A stretch of 64,000 bases of DNA from Gammaproteobacteria bacterium (GCA_013286785.1 JABDFC010000002.1:51015-115014); one strand, 5' to 3'; positions 11,094 to 21,478 are shown, counted from the stretch's first letter. Notes: generated by a model not told the origin, from the sequence alone. Numbers and translations: made by a program.

Positions 11094-11988
11094 TACAACG
11101 GTTTGCGGATATGTGGCGATTGTAGGTAGACCCAACGTTGGTAAATCCACTTTGTTAAACCATATTCTAGGCGAAAAGTTAAGCATTACTTCCAGAAAAC
11201 CACAAACCACGCGAGATCGGGTGCTGGGCGTTAAAACCATGGGTTCGATTCAAACGGTCTATGTTGACACTCCGGGTATGCATATCAAAGAAATTCGAGC
11301 CATGAATCGGTATATGAATCGAGTGGCTAAGCGGGCGTTGCATGATGTTGACGTCGTGGTGTTTGTGGTAGAAGGCCTGAAATGGACGGAAGAAGATCAA
11401 TTTGTTTTAGATAAAATTCAGGCAGTTCAGTGCCCTGTTATTCTGGTTATTAATAAAGTGGATGTCCTAGCCGAGAAAAATCAATTGCTGCCTCATTTAA
11501 AATGGCTTTCTCTGCGATTTAATTTCTTTGATATTCTTCCTATCTCTGCTAGAAGAAAAACCAATATTGTGGCCTTAGAACAAGTGATTAATAAGTGTTT
11601 ACCCAAAGGCCCGCATTATTTCCCGGAAACCCAAACAACGGATAGAACGCCGCGGTTTAGGATCGCGGAGTTGATTCGAGAACAGGTCCTACGTGGTTTG
11701 GGTGCTGAATTACCTTATACAACAGCAGTAGAAATTGAAAAATTGGATTCAGAAACGATTGTCAAAATTAGTGCTATTATTTGGGTAGAACGAAATGCTC
11801 AAAAACCCATTGTGATTGGCAAAGAGGGAGAAAGATTAAAGGAGATTGGCACGCGCGCGAGGATTGGCATTGAAAAAATGTTAGGGAAAAAAGTTCATTT
11901 GAGGCTTTGGGTTCGAGTTCGTGAAGGGTGGTCAAACGATGAGCGGGCCATGAAAAGCCTTGGTTATTTTGATCTAGAAGAAGATTGA
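11077..11988 (+). CDS. era: GTPase Era
   Basis: GRPNVGKSTLLNHILGEKLSITSRKPQTTRDR, DTPGMH and KH domain VIGKEGERLKEIG. Confidence 0.97.
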   Translation: MMELDDTTVCGYVAIVGRPNVGKSTLLNHILGEKLSITSRKPQTTRDRVLGVKTMGSIQTVYVDTPGMHIKEIRAMNRYMNRVAKRALHDVDVVVFVVEGLKWTEEDQFVLDKIQAVQCPVILVINKVDVLAEKNQLLPHLKWLSLRFNFFDILPISARRKTNIVALEQVINKCLPKGPHYFPETQTTDRTPRFRIAELIREQVLRGLGAELPYTTAVEIEKLDSETIVKISAIIWVERNAQKPIVIGKEGERLKEIGTRARIGIEKMLGKKVHLRLWVRVREGWSNDERAMKSLGYFDLEED

Positions 11989-12004
11989 GGAAAAACCCAT
12001 TAAC

Positions 12005-12718
12005 ATGCATCGCTTTGAATCACAACCTGCCTATATTTTGCACAGTAGGCCGTATCGTGAGACCAGTCTACTGTTGGAAATTTTTACCCTAGAATATGGG
12101 CGAATTAGTGCTGTTGCGAAAGGAGCTAAAAGACCCAAGGCGCGTGCTCGAGGCTTATTACAACCCTTTGTTCCTCTGTTAATTGCTTGTGTTGGCCGAG
12201 GAGAACTATTAACTTTGAGTGATTTCGACTCGGTTGGATCGTTTCCACTGCTGACAGGACGTCGTTTAGTGAGTGCTTTTTATTTAAATGAATTAATGGT
12301 GCGGTTATTACACCGAGGTGATACAAACCAAGAACTGTATCAAGGTTACGAAGGGGCGATACAAGGGTTAGCTGCGATCCATGAAGAACAACATGTTCTT
12401 CGATTATTTGAAAAAACTCTATTGAAGACATTGGGGTATGAATTACAGTTGGTTAAAGAGGTTGAAACAGGTGATGCCGTTCATCCTGATCGAACCTACC
12501 TATATGATCCAGAAAAAGGCCCTATTTTAGTCGATATCGCTCGACAGAATTCGGATCATCAGCAATCCAATCAATTTTATCGTGGTAAGAGTTTATTGGC
12601 ATTAGCAGCAGAAAGCTTGAATGATATGGTGGTATTGGGTGATGCAAAGCGGTTGATGCGCCAGGCTTTAGCGCTACACTTAGGAAATAAGCCGATAGAA
12701 AGTCGCAGGTTATTATGA
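12005..12718 (+). CDS. recO: DNA repair protein RecO
   Basis: N-terminal 'AYILHSRPYRETSLLLEIFTLEYGRISAVAKGAKRPKARARGLLQPF'; position after era. Confidence 0.95.
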   Translation: MHRFESQPAYILHSRPYRETSLLLEIFTLEYGRISAVAKGAKRPKARARGLLQPFVPLLIACVGRGELLTLSDFDSVGSFPLLTGRRLVSAFYLNELMVRLLHRGDTNQELYQGYEGAIQGLAAIHEEQHVLRLFEKTLLKTLGYELQLVKEVETGDAVHPDRTYLYDPEKGPILVDIARQNSDHQQSNQFYRGKSLLALAAESLNDMVVLGDAKRLMRQALALHLGNKPIESRRLL

Positions 12719-13098
12719 AGATTATTGGGATTGGTACCGATATTGTTTCACTCAGCCGGATCCAAAAGATTTGGGATCGTTATGGTTCTGCGTTTCCCCG
12801 TCGAATTTTAACCAGAAAAGAGTTAGAGCATTTTCCTAAATATAAGGATCCCGTTCCTTTTTTAGCCAAGCGTTATGCGGCCAAAGAAGCTGCTGCAAAG
12901 GCCTTAGGAACAGGATTTCGGCCACAAGGCGTTTTATTGAGTGATATCGGGGTTGAAAATGATTCTTTGGGCAGGCCTCATCTGCTTTTTGCGGGTGGCG
13001 CTGCACAAGAGTTAACCCGGCAATGTGTGGTTGAAAGTCATTTAACCTTAGCGGATGAAAAGGAATTCGCGGTGGCATTTGTGATATTGATGGGTTAA
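12715..13098 (+). CDS. acpS: Holo-[acyl-carrier-protein] synthase
   Basis: GIGTDIVSLSRIQKIWDRYG, FLAKRYAAKEAAAKALGTGF. Confidence 0.95.
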   Translation: MKIIGIGTDIVSLSRIQKIWDRYGSAFPRRILTRKELEHFPKYKDPVPFLAKRYAAKEAAAKALGTGFRPQGVLLSDIGVENDSLGRPHLLFAGGAAQELTRQCVVESHLTLADEKEFAVAFVILMG

Positions 13099-13215
13099 AA
13101 AGTGCCCCAGTAGAGGTTACTGAGGCAAAACAAAAACAGGCTAGATCGTAAATCCTCTTCCTTGGCTTGTCAACCTGAAACGAATGGCACTAAGGAAAAA
13201 AGCTATTTATTAATC

Positions 13216-13361
13216 AAGCGTTTAGTATCGTTATCCCTAAGAAAGTGGGGTCCGAAGGGATTCTCAAGAGATTAACTAAGTGTTTAGTATCGCCCTGCGA
13301 AAGCGGGGATCCAGAGGGAATTCTCTAAGCCTTATTTTTTTGAATGGATCCCCGCTTTCGC
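13216..13361. repeat. Imperfect ~62-bp duplication followed by a 17-bp perfect inverted repeat
   Basis: 'aag(c/t)gtttagtatcg' starts at 13216 and 13278. GCGAAAGCGGGGATCCA (13297-13313) pairs with TGGATCCCCGCTTTCGC (13345-13361). Confidence 0.8.
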
Positions 13362-13495
13362 GGGGATGACGAAGTTGTACTGCGGGGATGACGAAGTTCT
13401 ACCGTAGGGGATGACGAAGTTGTACTGCGGGGATGGCGAAGTTCTACCGTAGGGGATGACGAAGTTCTACCGCGGGGATGACGAAGTTCTACTCA
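13362..13495. repeat. Tandem array of six ~22/23-bp units (GGGGATGACGAAGTTsTACyGy)
   Basis: Units start at 13362, 13384, 13407, 13429, 13452 and 13474, directly read from the sequence. Confidence 0.9.
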
Positions 13496-13508
13496 ATCTT
13501 CGGGCCTT

Positions 13509-15845
13509 TTAACCTGAGACCTCGTTTAAGAAGTCGTCAATGGCTTGGTTGAAAGCGTCCAAATGCGGCTGGATTATCTCAGGTGATTGACTCTCGATGG
13601 CGTTTTCTAATAACTGTGCGCATTCTTTTAATCTTGGGACGCCGCAATAGCAGCAGGCTCCGTGTAGTTTGTGCACTTGATCTCGTAGTGTCTGCCAATT
13701 TTCTGCTAAGAATTGTTCATTTATTTTAGTCTTTTCGTCTGGCAGTGAAATGGCTAATTTTCCCAATAGCTCAGTAGCCAATTCCAGCCGCCCACCGGCT
13801 AGAGTTTTTCCAAGCTCCCAATCTATCGCCCGAGCCGGTTTTTTAAATCCCGCCCATTTCTTAATCACATTTTTTAAATCAGTTTCACTGATGGGTTTAG
13901 TGAGATAATCATTGGCATCCGCGGATAAAAGAGCGTTTTTTTCATTCGCAGAAACGTAGGCAGTGAGAACAATAATCGGTGTTTTAGAGCGCTTTAGGTT
14001 TGATTCGATGGTACGGATTGCTTGAGAGGTTTCAATGCCACTCATATCGGGCATGCGAATATCCATTAGGATCAGCTGAAAGGCCTGTTGTCGGATGATT
14101 TGAATGGCTTCTGATCCACAATAGGCAATTTTGACTTCGATACCCATGTCTCCTAAGAGAACTGCAAGCAGTTTGGCATTATCTTCATTATCCTCAACGA
14201 CCAGAACACTGATGGGTAGGTTAAGCTCATTTTGAGAATGTGCTGGCATTTCGTTGGAGGCCGATTCGATTTGTGGGCTGGGGTTGGTATTTTCAGTATA
14301 TTTTTTTGCTTTATAGGTAAACCAAAAAGTGGAGCCTTTTTCCGGTTCACTTTCGACACCAATACTGCCGCCCATTTGTTCGACCAATTTTTTGGAAATA
14401 ACGAGCCCCAGTCCTGATCCTCCAAATTTTCGGGTCGTTTCTGATTTAGTTTGGTTAAAGGCTTGAAACAATACTTTTTGCTCTTCCTTGGATAAACCGA
14501 TCCCCGTATCGGACACACTCACACGAATGATGTAGTGTGATGGGGTTTCTTGTTCTAACAGGACGCGGATCACGACGCTGCCATCGCTGGTAAATTTAAT
14601 AGAGTTGCTGACTAAGTTAGTAATAATTTGCTTGATACGCAAAGGGTCTCCCAACATCAGAGTGGGAACATCTGAATAGACTAAAGGAATGAGTGGAATA
14701 TTTTTTTCATGCGCATGGGGCGCTAAGAGATTGAGTATTTCATCAATGCACTCTCGGATATCCATAGGGGCCTGCTCAAAGCGCAGTTTTCCAGCTTCGA
14801 TTTTTGAAAAGTCCAGAATATCATTCAAGATAGCTAATAGATTGTTAGCGGTTCGCTGAATGGTGTTAACGAATTCTTTTTGTTTTTGATTTAATTCTGT
14901 TTTTTGCAATAAATTAATAAACCCCAGTACTCCATTGAGAGGGGTTCGAATTTCATGACTCATGTCTGCTAGGAACTCGGATTTAATTTTGTTGGCTTTT
15001 TCGGCTGTCCGCTTCGCAATATCTAATTCGATATTTTGAACTTCAATGGTTTCTAGGGTACGCCTTAAACTTAAGGTTGCTTGATCAATCTTTCTCTGTA
15101 ATTCGGTATGTGCATTTTCTAAGGCCTGTACCATGGTATTAATACCCGAACCTAGGACATCTATTTCACGATAACTATTCACTTGAACTCGGGTATTTAA
15201 TGCCCCTTGTTTAATGCGTTCTACGGTTTCCGCGAGACGTAAAATCGGGCGAGTGACATTTCTACCCATATGAAAAGCGTAATATCCACTGACGGTTAGA
15301 CCTAATAAGAAGATAAGACCCGCGTGCAATAGGATTTGTAACTGTTGCATATGGATAGATTCAGTTTCTAACTCAACCATTAACCAACCAATAATGGTTT
15401 CACTCTGGGAAAATTCCGCACGCATGTCGTTGGATTCTTTATAGATGGCAATGGGTGCAACAAAAGCCATAGAATGGGGATACTCATGGATCGTGACTTT
15501 GAGTTTAGGATTTTCAGCTTCTTTGGGCAGCGTAAAATGATGGATCAACTTTCCTGAAGATGCGATTACTTTCCCTGCGGCCGAATAAAAGGCGATGCCT
15601 TCGGCATGGTGTTCACGCAGCTCGGCCTCGGCAAGCCTTTCGAGTAGGTATTTATTCTGGGAAAATACTCCATATTCTGCGGCTGGGGCAACTTGCGATA
15701 CGATGGCTTCACCACGCGAGCGAAAGGCATGTTCAAGATCTTGTAAGCGTGTACTAATAAAGTAGGTGCCTAATAGCACTGAAATAGTGATGGTGGGGAC
15801 CAATGCTAATAATAGGACCTGGTGCTTAATACCTAATTTCATCAA
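13509..15845 (-). CDS. BarA/GacS-type hybrid sensor histidine kinase (HAMP-HisKA-HATPase-REC-Hpt)
   Basis: HisKA 'FLADMSHEIRTPLNGVLGF', HATPase 'DTGIGLSKEEQ...FGGSGLGLVISKKLV', REC 'LILMDIRMPDMSG', Hpt 'QVHKLHGACCYCGVPRL'. Confidence 0.92.
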   Translation of the reverse strand: MMKLGIKHQVLLLALVPTITISVLLGTYFISTRLQDLEHAFRSRGEAIVSQVAPAAEYGVFSQNKYLLERLAEAELREHHAEGIAFYSAAGKVIASSGKLIHHFTLPKEAENPKLKVTIHEYPHSMAFVAPIAIYKESNDMRAEFSQSETIIGWLMVELETESIHMQQLQILLHAGLIFLLGLTVSGYYAFHMGRNVTRPILRLAETVERIKQGALNTRVQVNSYREIDVLGSGINTMVQALENAHTELQRKIDQATLSLRRTLETIEVQNIELDIAKRTAEKANKIKSEFLADMSHEIRTPLNGVLGFINLLQKTELNQKQKEFVNTIQRTANNLLAILNDILDFSKIEAGKLRFEQAPMDIRECIDEILNLLAPHAHEKNIPLIPLVYSDVPTLMLGDPLRIKQIITNLVSNSIKFTSDGSVVIRVLLEQETPSHYIIRVSVSDTGIGLSKEEQKVLFQAFNQTKSETTRKFGGSGLGLVISKKLVEQMGGSIGVESEPEKGSTFWFTYKAKKYTENTNPSPQIESASNEMPAHSQNELNLPISVLVVEDNEDNAKLLAVLLGDMGIEVKIAYCGSEAIQIIRQQAFQLILMDIRMPDMSGIETSQAIRTIESNLKRSKTPIIVLTAYVSANEKNALLSADANDYLTKPISETDLKNVIKKWAGFKKPARAIDWELGKTLAGGRLELATELLGKLAISLPDEKTKINEQFLAENWQTLRDQVHKLHGACCYCGVPRLKECAQLLENAIESQSPEIIQPHLDAFNQAIDDFLNEVSG

Positions 15846-15922
15846 ACTATTGTGCCGGGTTATGAGATAGTGTGCAATGGGCCTATCGAGTGGTGGGTCA
15901 ACGAGCTTATTAGGGAGAAAAG

Positions 15923-16711
15923 ATGGCAGTTACAATGGTTTATGACTTAGAAACAATTCCCGATATTCAGTTGGGCCGCCGAATTTTGAATCTGCACGAA
16001 AGTTCTGACGAGGAAGTGGTCGCGGCTTTATCGGCTCGACGAGCTTTACAAACACAAGGAGCCAGTTCTTTTCTTCCACATTATTTTCAAAAAATTGTGG
16101 CGATTTCAGTGGTCGTCGCAACGCCTCAGTGGACCAAGGTTTGGTCATTAGGGGAGCTGCAAGCAGACGAATCCGAGATTATTGATCGTTTTTTTGAAGG
16201 GGTACAACGGTATACCCCAACCCTGATTTCTTGGAATGGCGGGGGATTCGATCTGCCGGTGTTACATTACCGGTCATTACTGCATGGGGTGGTAGCGCCG
16301 CGGTATTGGGAGACGGGAGAGCGAGACAGCGAATTTAGATGGAATAATTACTTAAGCCGATACCATCAACGCCATCTCGATTTGATGGATGTTTTAGCTG
16401 GATACCAAAATCGTGCCAATGCCCCGATGGATGAGATTGCTGTTTTGTTAGGATTTCCCGGGAAGATGGGGATGGATGGCGGTGAAGTCTTCGAAAAATA
16501 TCAGAATGGCGATCTGCAAGGAATCAGAGATTATTGCGAGACGGATGTGCTCAATACGTATCTTATTTATTGTCGTTTTCAGTATATTCGGGGTCAATTT
16601 GATCAAACGAAAATGGAAGAGGAAACTGAACGTCTGAAGCAATTTTTGTTGAACTCAGGAAAACCCCATTTATTAGCATTTCTAGAGGCGTGGCAAGGCA
16701 GTGAGCGATAG
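15923..16711 (+). CDS. 3'-5' exonuclease of the PolB-like DnaQ superfamily
   Basis: 'MVYDLETIPD' (DxE), 'LISWNGGGFDLPVLHYRSL', 'CETDVLNTYLIYCR'. Confidence 0.85.
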   Translation: MAVTMVYDLETIPDIQLGRRILNLHESSDEEVVAALSARRALQTQGASSFLPHYFQKIVAISVVVATPQWTKVWSLGELQADESEIIDRFFEGVQRYTPTLISWNGGGFDLPVLHYRSLLHGVVAPRYWETGERDSEFRWNNYLSRYHQRHLDLMDVLAGYQNRANAPMDEIAVLLGFPGKMGMDGGEVFEKYQNGDLQGIRDYCETDVLNTYLIYCRFQYIRGQFDQTKMEEETERLKQFLLNSGKPHLLAFLEAWQGSER

Positions 16712-18008
16712 TTCTTTGATTGCCAATATTCATGCGCTTTCCCATGAAGGGAGAGGTATTGCCACGGTGAATGGCAAAACCGTCTTTATTGAGGGTGCGC
16801 TGCCCACTGAAACCGTTGGATTTCAGTATCTAAGACACCGAAACCGTTTCGCAGAGGGCAAAATTACGGATATTTTAACGCCGGCAGCTTCACGAGTGGT
16901 GCCGCGGTGTCGGCATTTTACAGAATGTGGCGGTTGCTCATTGCAACACTTAGGCTCATTGGCGCAAGTCCAATTTAAAGAGCAGGTCGTGTTAGAACAA
17001 TTACAACATTTCGGTCGAGTTGAACCGCGTGTGATCCTACCCCCTTTAATGGGCCCAACCTATGGTTATCGGCGTAAAGCTCGGCTTCGTGTGAAATATA
17101 TGCCTAAAAAAGGCAAACTGATCATGGGTTTTCATGAAAAAGATCCCCGTGCAATTGCAGATTGCCTAGGGTGTGAAACATTGCATCCCTTAATTGCGAA
17201 ACGGTGGAGAGAGATTTATCAGCTAATAGCTGGCTTAGAAGCAAATCGCAACATTCCACAGATCGAAGTTGCTGTCGGTGATGCAATGGCAGCTTTAGTG
17301 TTTCGCCATTTAGTCCCCCTAAGTGAGCGAGACCAACGAACTTTGGTCGAATTTGGCCAATTCCATCAAATGGCTATTTACCTGCAGCCCAATGGATTAG
17401 ACTCCATTCAGAAACTTTGGCCAACGGAAAGGGATCATTATTTAAGTTACCATTTGCCAGACTATCACCTTGAAATTCAATTTCTTCCCACGGATTTTAT
17501 TCAGGTCAATTCCGAGATGAATCATCACTTAATTGCACGGGTGATTGAATTATTAGCACTGGAAACCAGCGATAAAATGCTCGATCTCTTCTGTGGACTG
17601 GGAAACTTCACGTTACCTTTAGCCCGTTTAGGAGCATCAGTCGTTGGGGTTGAAGGCAGCCGAGCGGCGGTTACGCGCGCGAAGATAAATGCAGAGCATA
17701 ATGGCTTAGGATCAGTGGAGTTTTTTGCCAGCGATTTGCAGAAACCAGATGAAGACAGTTCTTGGATTAAGCGATCCTATGATAAAGTCGTGCTTGATCC
17801 GCCGCGTGCCGGTGCTCCTGAAATCATCCCTTTTCTGGCGCGGTCAACGGTTAACCGAGTCGTTTATGTTTCTTGTCAACCAGCCACCTTGGCTCGAGAT
17901 ATTGGGGAGTGGGTCAATCGTTATGGGTTTCGATTAGAGTCTATTGGGGTACTAGACATGTTTCCGCAGACGACCCACATAGAATCGATAGCTTTATTAA
18001 CCCGGTAA
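16701..18008 (+). CDS. rlmD: 23S rRNA (uracil-5-)-methyltransferase RlmD
   Basis: TRAM-like N-terminus, Fe-S cysteines CRHFTECGGCSLQHL, LDLFCGLGNFTLPLA, LDPPRAGA, YVSCQPATLARD. Confidence 0.94.
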   Translation: MSDSSLIANIHALSHEGRGIATVNGKTVFIEGALPTETVGFQYLRHRNRFAEGKITDILTPAASRVVPRCRHFTECGGCSLQHLGSLAQVQFKEQVVLEQLQHFGRVEPRVILPPLMGPTYGYRRKARLRVKYMPKKGKLIMGFHEKDPRAIADCLGCETLHPLIAKRWREIYQLIAGLEANRNIPQIEVAVGDAMAALVFRHLVPLSERDQRTLVEFGQFHQMAIYLQPNGLDSIQKLWPTERDHYLSYHLPDYHLEIQFLPTDFIQVNSEMNHHLIARVIELLALETSDKMLDLFCGLGNFTLPLARLGASVVGVEGSRAAVTRAKINAEHNGLGSVEFFASDLQKPDEDSSWIKRSYDKVVLDPPRAGAPEIIPFLARSTVNRVVYVSCQPATLARDIGEWVNRYGFRLESIGVLDMFPQTTHIESIALLTR

Positions 18009-18027
18009 AACAGGGCCTATTTATCCA

Positions 18028-18732
18028 TCACGAGAATGTTTCGTGTGGTAGATCTTTATCTTTATAGTAGGTTTGAATGGCACTGACTACTTCGTCTGGC
18101 GTTTCAACCATTTTCCAGAGATGCATATCTTCTTCGTCGATCATCTTCTCGGCGACCAAGGTGTTTTTAAACCATTGGAGCAGCGGTTTCCAAAATGCCT
18201 CTTTGATTAAAATGATGGGAATCTTTCGGGTTTTTCCTGTTTGGACTAAGGCTAAAATTTCAGATAATTCGTCCAATGTGCCAAAGCCACCTGGGATGAC
18301 AACATAGGCGGCAGCATATTTGACGAACATCACTTTTCGAGTAAAAAAATGACGGAATCTGAGGGAAATATCTTGATAATGGTTGGTGATTTCTTGATGG
18401 GGTAATTCGATATTTAAGCCGACACTAAAAGAATGGCCGTGATAGGCACCTTTATTAACGGCTTCCATGGTACCAGGTCCTCCCCCGGTGACCACTGAAA
18501 AGCCAGCATCCGATAATTTACGCCCAATCTCTTCTGATAACAGGTAGTAGGCATCCCCCTCCTTGGCTCTGGCAGATCCGAAGACACTGACGGAAGGTTT
18601 GACTTGCATGAGTCTTTCATAGCCCTCTACAAATTCGGCCATTACCTGAAATATTTTCCAGGACTCACGGGTTAAGACAGAGTCATTGACCAGGTGCGAT
18701 GTTGGGCGGACATTTGAATTCGGTGTATTCAT
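18028..18732 (-). CDS. LOG family protein / nucleotide 5'-monophosphate nucleosidase-like
   Basis: Motifs VTGGGPGTMEAVNKGA and VIPGGFGTLDELSEIL (PGGxGTxxE). Confidence 0.9.
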   Translation of the reverse strand: MNTPNSNVRPTSHLVNDSVLTRESWKIFQVMAEFVEGYERLMQVKPSVSVFGSARAKEGDAYYLLSEEIGRKLSDAGFSVVTGGGPGTMEAVNKGAYHGHSFSVGLNIELPHQEITNHYQDISLRFRHFFTRKVMFVKYAAAYVVIPGGFGTLDELSEILALVQTGKTRKIPIILIKEAFWKPLLQWFKNTLVAEKMIDEEDMHLWKMVETPDEVVSAIQTYYKDKDLPHETFS

Positions 18733-18856
18733 TTGGTTACTCCAGTTATAATTACTATAGCATGCGCATTTGGACGAGGAAGACTGAGTAAAATTTAGTT
18801 TCCTAGGTTATTTTGAGGTGCAGGCAGCGGAAGGCAAAGAAAAACAAGGAGTACCG

Positions 18857-20227
18857 ATGACATTAGCGGCAACGGTAAAACATTTTTTAGACGATCATCA
18901 TGTTTCCTACCGGACGTTGGCTCATGAGCGAACCTATTCAGTATTGGAGGTTGCTCGCATACTAGAGATTGAACCCGAGCAGATTCTCCAGGTTAGGCTG
19001 ATGAAAGATGATTTAGGCATGGCATTAGCGATTTTTCCGTTAAGCCATCAGATTGATTTAGGGAAACTCTCTCGGACAACACCTCGTTCATTTCAAATAC
19101 TATCGGTCAAAGAAACCGATCGTTTTTTTTATGATTGTGAACCCGGTTCACATCCCCCTTTTGGCAATGCCTATGGTTGTTCTCTCTTTCTGGATAGCGC
19201 CATGAGTGACCTAGAATTTGTCTATTTTCAAACTGGGTCTCATACTGCTCTGATTCAGATGAAAAGTGATGATTTTCAGTTTTTAGTGGGAGAAGCGACG
19301 GTCTGTTCTTTTGCGGTTACCAGCCCTGAAAATCCTGCCATATCGGCTTACTCATCGGATGAAATGAAGTTCGACTGCCCTCCTTTATCCCCAATCGCAC
19401 GCCAAATTTTAGAGATAGCACACCATCCGACGGAGGACTCTGCTCAATTCCTTTCAGATTTGATTTCGAATGATCCCATCGTACAATCGCATATTTTGGC
19501 GTGCGCGCATCAATCGGGTGTGGACAAAGAATCGACTTCAGGGGTTGAGGCAATGCAAGATGTCATTACCAAAGTCCTTGGGTTTGAGACGGTGAGTCAT
19601 ATTGCCTTAGGGATTACGGCAGGCCGAAGTTTTACCATTCCAGAAGAAGGTCCATTGGGTTTACAGGCCTTTTGGCGACATGCCTTGCAAAGTGCCACAT
19701 TGGCAAAAAAAATTGCAAGCGATGTTTTGGATCCGCATCGTGTGAGTGCTGATCTCAGCTATTTAATTGGGTTTTTCCATAACTTTGGTTTCTTATTACT
19801 AGGCCATTTATGTCCGCCTGAGTTTCAGTTGCTCAATCGATGGCTGCACCAGAATCCCAAAACGCGGGTTGAAAATCTCGAGAAGCGATTGCTTGGGATG
19901 GGTCAGGCGATGGAGATTGTGGGAAATGGTCATGCACGATTGGGAGCTTGGTTATTGCACTATTGGGGCATGCCAGAACCCATTGTTGTGGCGACTCGAT
20001 ATCACCATTGCGTGGATTATACTGGAAAGTATCAGCCGTATGTGGCATTGATTCAATTGACCGATCAGATATTAAAAGGGATGGGTTTAGGGGATGGGGA
20101 AAATAGCCTAAATTCGCATTGGTTAGAATCGCTGGGGTTGTCCGCAGTAGCGATCGAAGGGTATCGAGAGGGATTGAAAGTGGAAAGCCAAGCCTTAGAT
20201 GATATGGCGATGAATTTGGCCAATTGA
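18857..20227 (+). CDS. YbaK/aminoacyl-tRNA deacylase-like domain fused to HDOD domain
   Basis: N-terminal YbaK-like domain (VSYRTLAHERTYSVLEVARILEIEPEQILQVRLMKDD) and HDOD-like C-terminus (SPIARQILEIAHHPTEDSAQFLSDLISNDPIVQSHILACA...). RBS AAGGAG before ATG 18857. Confidence 0.8.
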   Translation: MTLAATVKHFLDDHHVSYRTLAHERTYSVLEVARILEIEPEQILQVRLMKDDLGMALAIFPLSHQIDLGKLSRTTPRSFQILSVKETDRFFYDCEPGSHPPFGNAYGCSLFLDSAMSDLEFVYFQTGSHTALIQMKSDDFQFLVGEATVCSFAVTSPENPAISAYSSDEMKFDCPPLSPIARQILEIAHHPTEDSAQFLSDLISNDPIVQSHILACAHQSGVDKESTSGVEAMQDVITKVLGFETVSHIALGITAGRSFTIPEEGPLGLQAFWRHALQSATLAKKIASDVLDPHRVSADLSYLIGFFHNFGFLLLGHLCPPEFQLLNRWLHQNPKTRVENLEKRLLGMGQAMEIVGNGHARLGAWLLHYWGMPEPIVVATRYHHCVDYTGKYQPYVALIQLTDQILKGMGLGDGENSLNSHWLESLGLSAVAIEGYREGLKVESQALDDMAMNLAN

Positions 20228-20265
20228 TATACTACGTCGTTTTTGCAGAAAGGGGAGTGTGAATC

Positions 20266-20940
20266 ATGCGCGTGATATTTATAGGTCCGCCAGGGGCGGG
20301 AAAAGGGACTCAGGCACAATTTATTTGTGATAAGCTTCACATCCCAAAAATTTCCACAGGGGATATGCTGCGAGCGGAAATCGAAGCGGGCTCAAAGATA
20401 GGTCAAGCCGTTCACGATCTCATTGCAAAAGGACAATTGGTTGACGATAAAACCGTGATTGAGCTTATTAAACAACGGATCAATTCCAAAGATTGTGATA
20501 AAGGATTTTTATTCGACGGATTTCCACGGACGGTGAAACAAGCCGAAGCTCTGGAGGAAGCTAGAGTCAAGATTGATTGTGTCATTTCCTTAGAGGTACC
20601 CGATCAAACCATTATCGATCGCTTGAGTGGCCGAAGAATTCATCTGGCTTCCGGACGCGTGTATCATCTCCAGTACAACCCTCCCAAAATTCCTAAGCAG
20701 GATGATTTTACCGGAGAACCTTTGGTACAGCGTGAGGATGATAAAGAAGATGTGATTCGAAATCGTCTTAAGACTTTTCATCAGGAGACGGAACCTTTAA
20801 AAGAGTGGTATCAAGCCAGACTGGGGAAGAGTAAAGGATATTTTGCAGTCGAGGGCAGTGGAGACATTAAAGAAGTTCAGAAGAAGATTGAAACGATTAT
20901 CAAAATAGCCAGTCCCTGGGGAATAGGAGGGGGGCATTAA
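20266..20940 (+). CDS. adk: Adenylate kinase
   Basis: GPPGAGKGTQAQFICDKLHIPKISTGDMLRAEI, LFDGFPRTVKQAEAL, LSGRRIH. Confidence 0.97.
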   Translation: MRVIFIGPPGAGKGTQAQFICDKLHIPKISTGDMLRAEIEAGSKIGQAVHDLIAKGQLVDDKTVIELIKQRINSKDCDKGFLFDGFPRTVKQAEALEEARVKIDCVISLEVPDQTIIDRLSGRRIHLASGRVYHLQYNPPKIPKQDDFTGEPLVQREDDKEDVIRNRLKTFHQETEPLKEWYQARLGKSKGYFAVEGSGDIKEVQKKIETIIKIASPWGIGGGH

Positions 20941-20941
20941 C

Positions 20942-21298
20942 ATGGCAGTCCTGGAATTAACCGAGCGCAATTTTGATCAAACAGTCACCGAGCAGGAGAT
21001 GGTTTTGGTGGATTTTTGGGCGCATTGGTGTGGTCCTTGCCGAGCATTTAGTGAGACATATACCGAGGTTTCCAATAAATATACGGATGTTGTTTTTGCA
21101 AAGGTTGATATCGAAAGAGAGCCGCAATTGGCCAAAGATTTCAAAGTGCGAGCCATCCCCATGCTGGTCATTTTTCGTGCGGGAATGGTGGTTTATGCTG
21201 ATGCAGGGGCGCTGTCTCAGGTTGCATTAGAAGAAGTCATTCAAAAAGCTAAGGCTTTGGAATTGAAGGAAATTCGTGAGAATTCCAAAGAAAAATAA
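20942..21298 (+). CDS. Thioredoxin-family protein
   Basis: Active site 'VLVDFWAHWCGPCRAFSE' and cis-Pro 'VRAIPMLVIFRAG'. Confidence 0.92.
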   Translation: MAVLELTERNFDQTVTEQEMVLVDFWAHWCGPCRAFSETYTEVSNKYTDVVFAKVDIEREPQLAKDFKVRAIPMLVIFRAGMVVYADAGALSQVALEEVIQKAKALELKEIRENSKEK

Positions 21299-21478
21299 TT
21301 CCCAAATTGAGTTTCAAGAATCGTTCAAATGCTGTTACTGATATGACCTACCGTTCTTTGCGATTAATTTATAAACAAAAAAAGAAAACGAGTGTCATTT
21401 TTTCGTCCGTTCAACTTTTGATTTTCCAATGGGGTAATGTTACTGGCGTTCACCGCGGGTCCCGTTCGGGCCACAAGA

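Noticed and set aside
13362-13495. Possible CRISPR array
   Set aside because: Repeat units are directly contiguous (22/23 bp) without unique spacers and there are no cas genes nearby; it is a tandem repeat.
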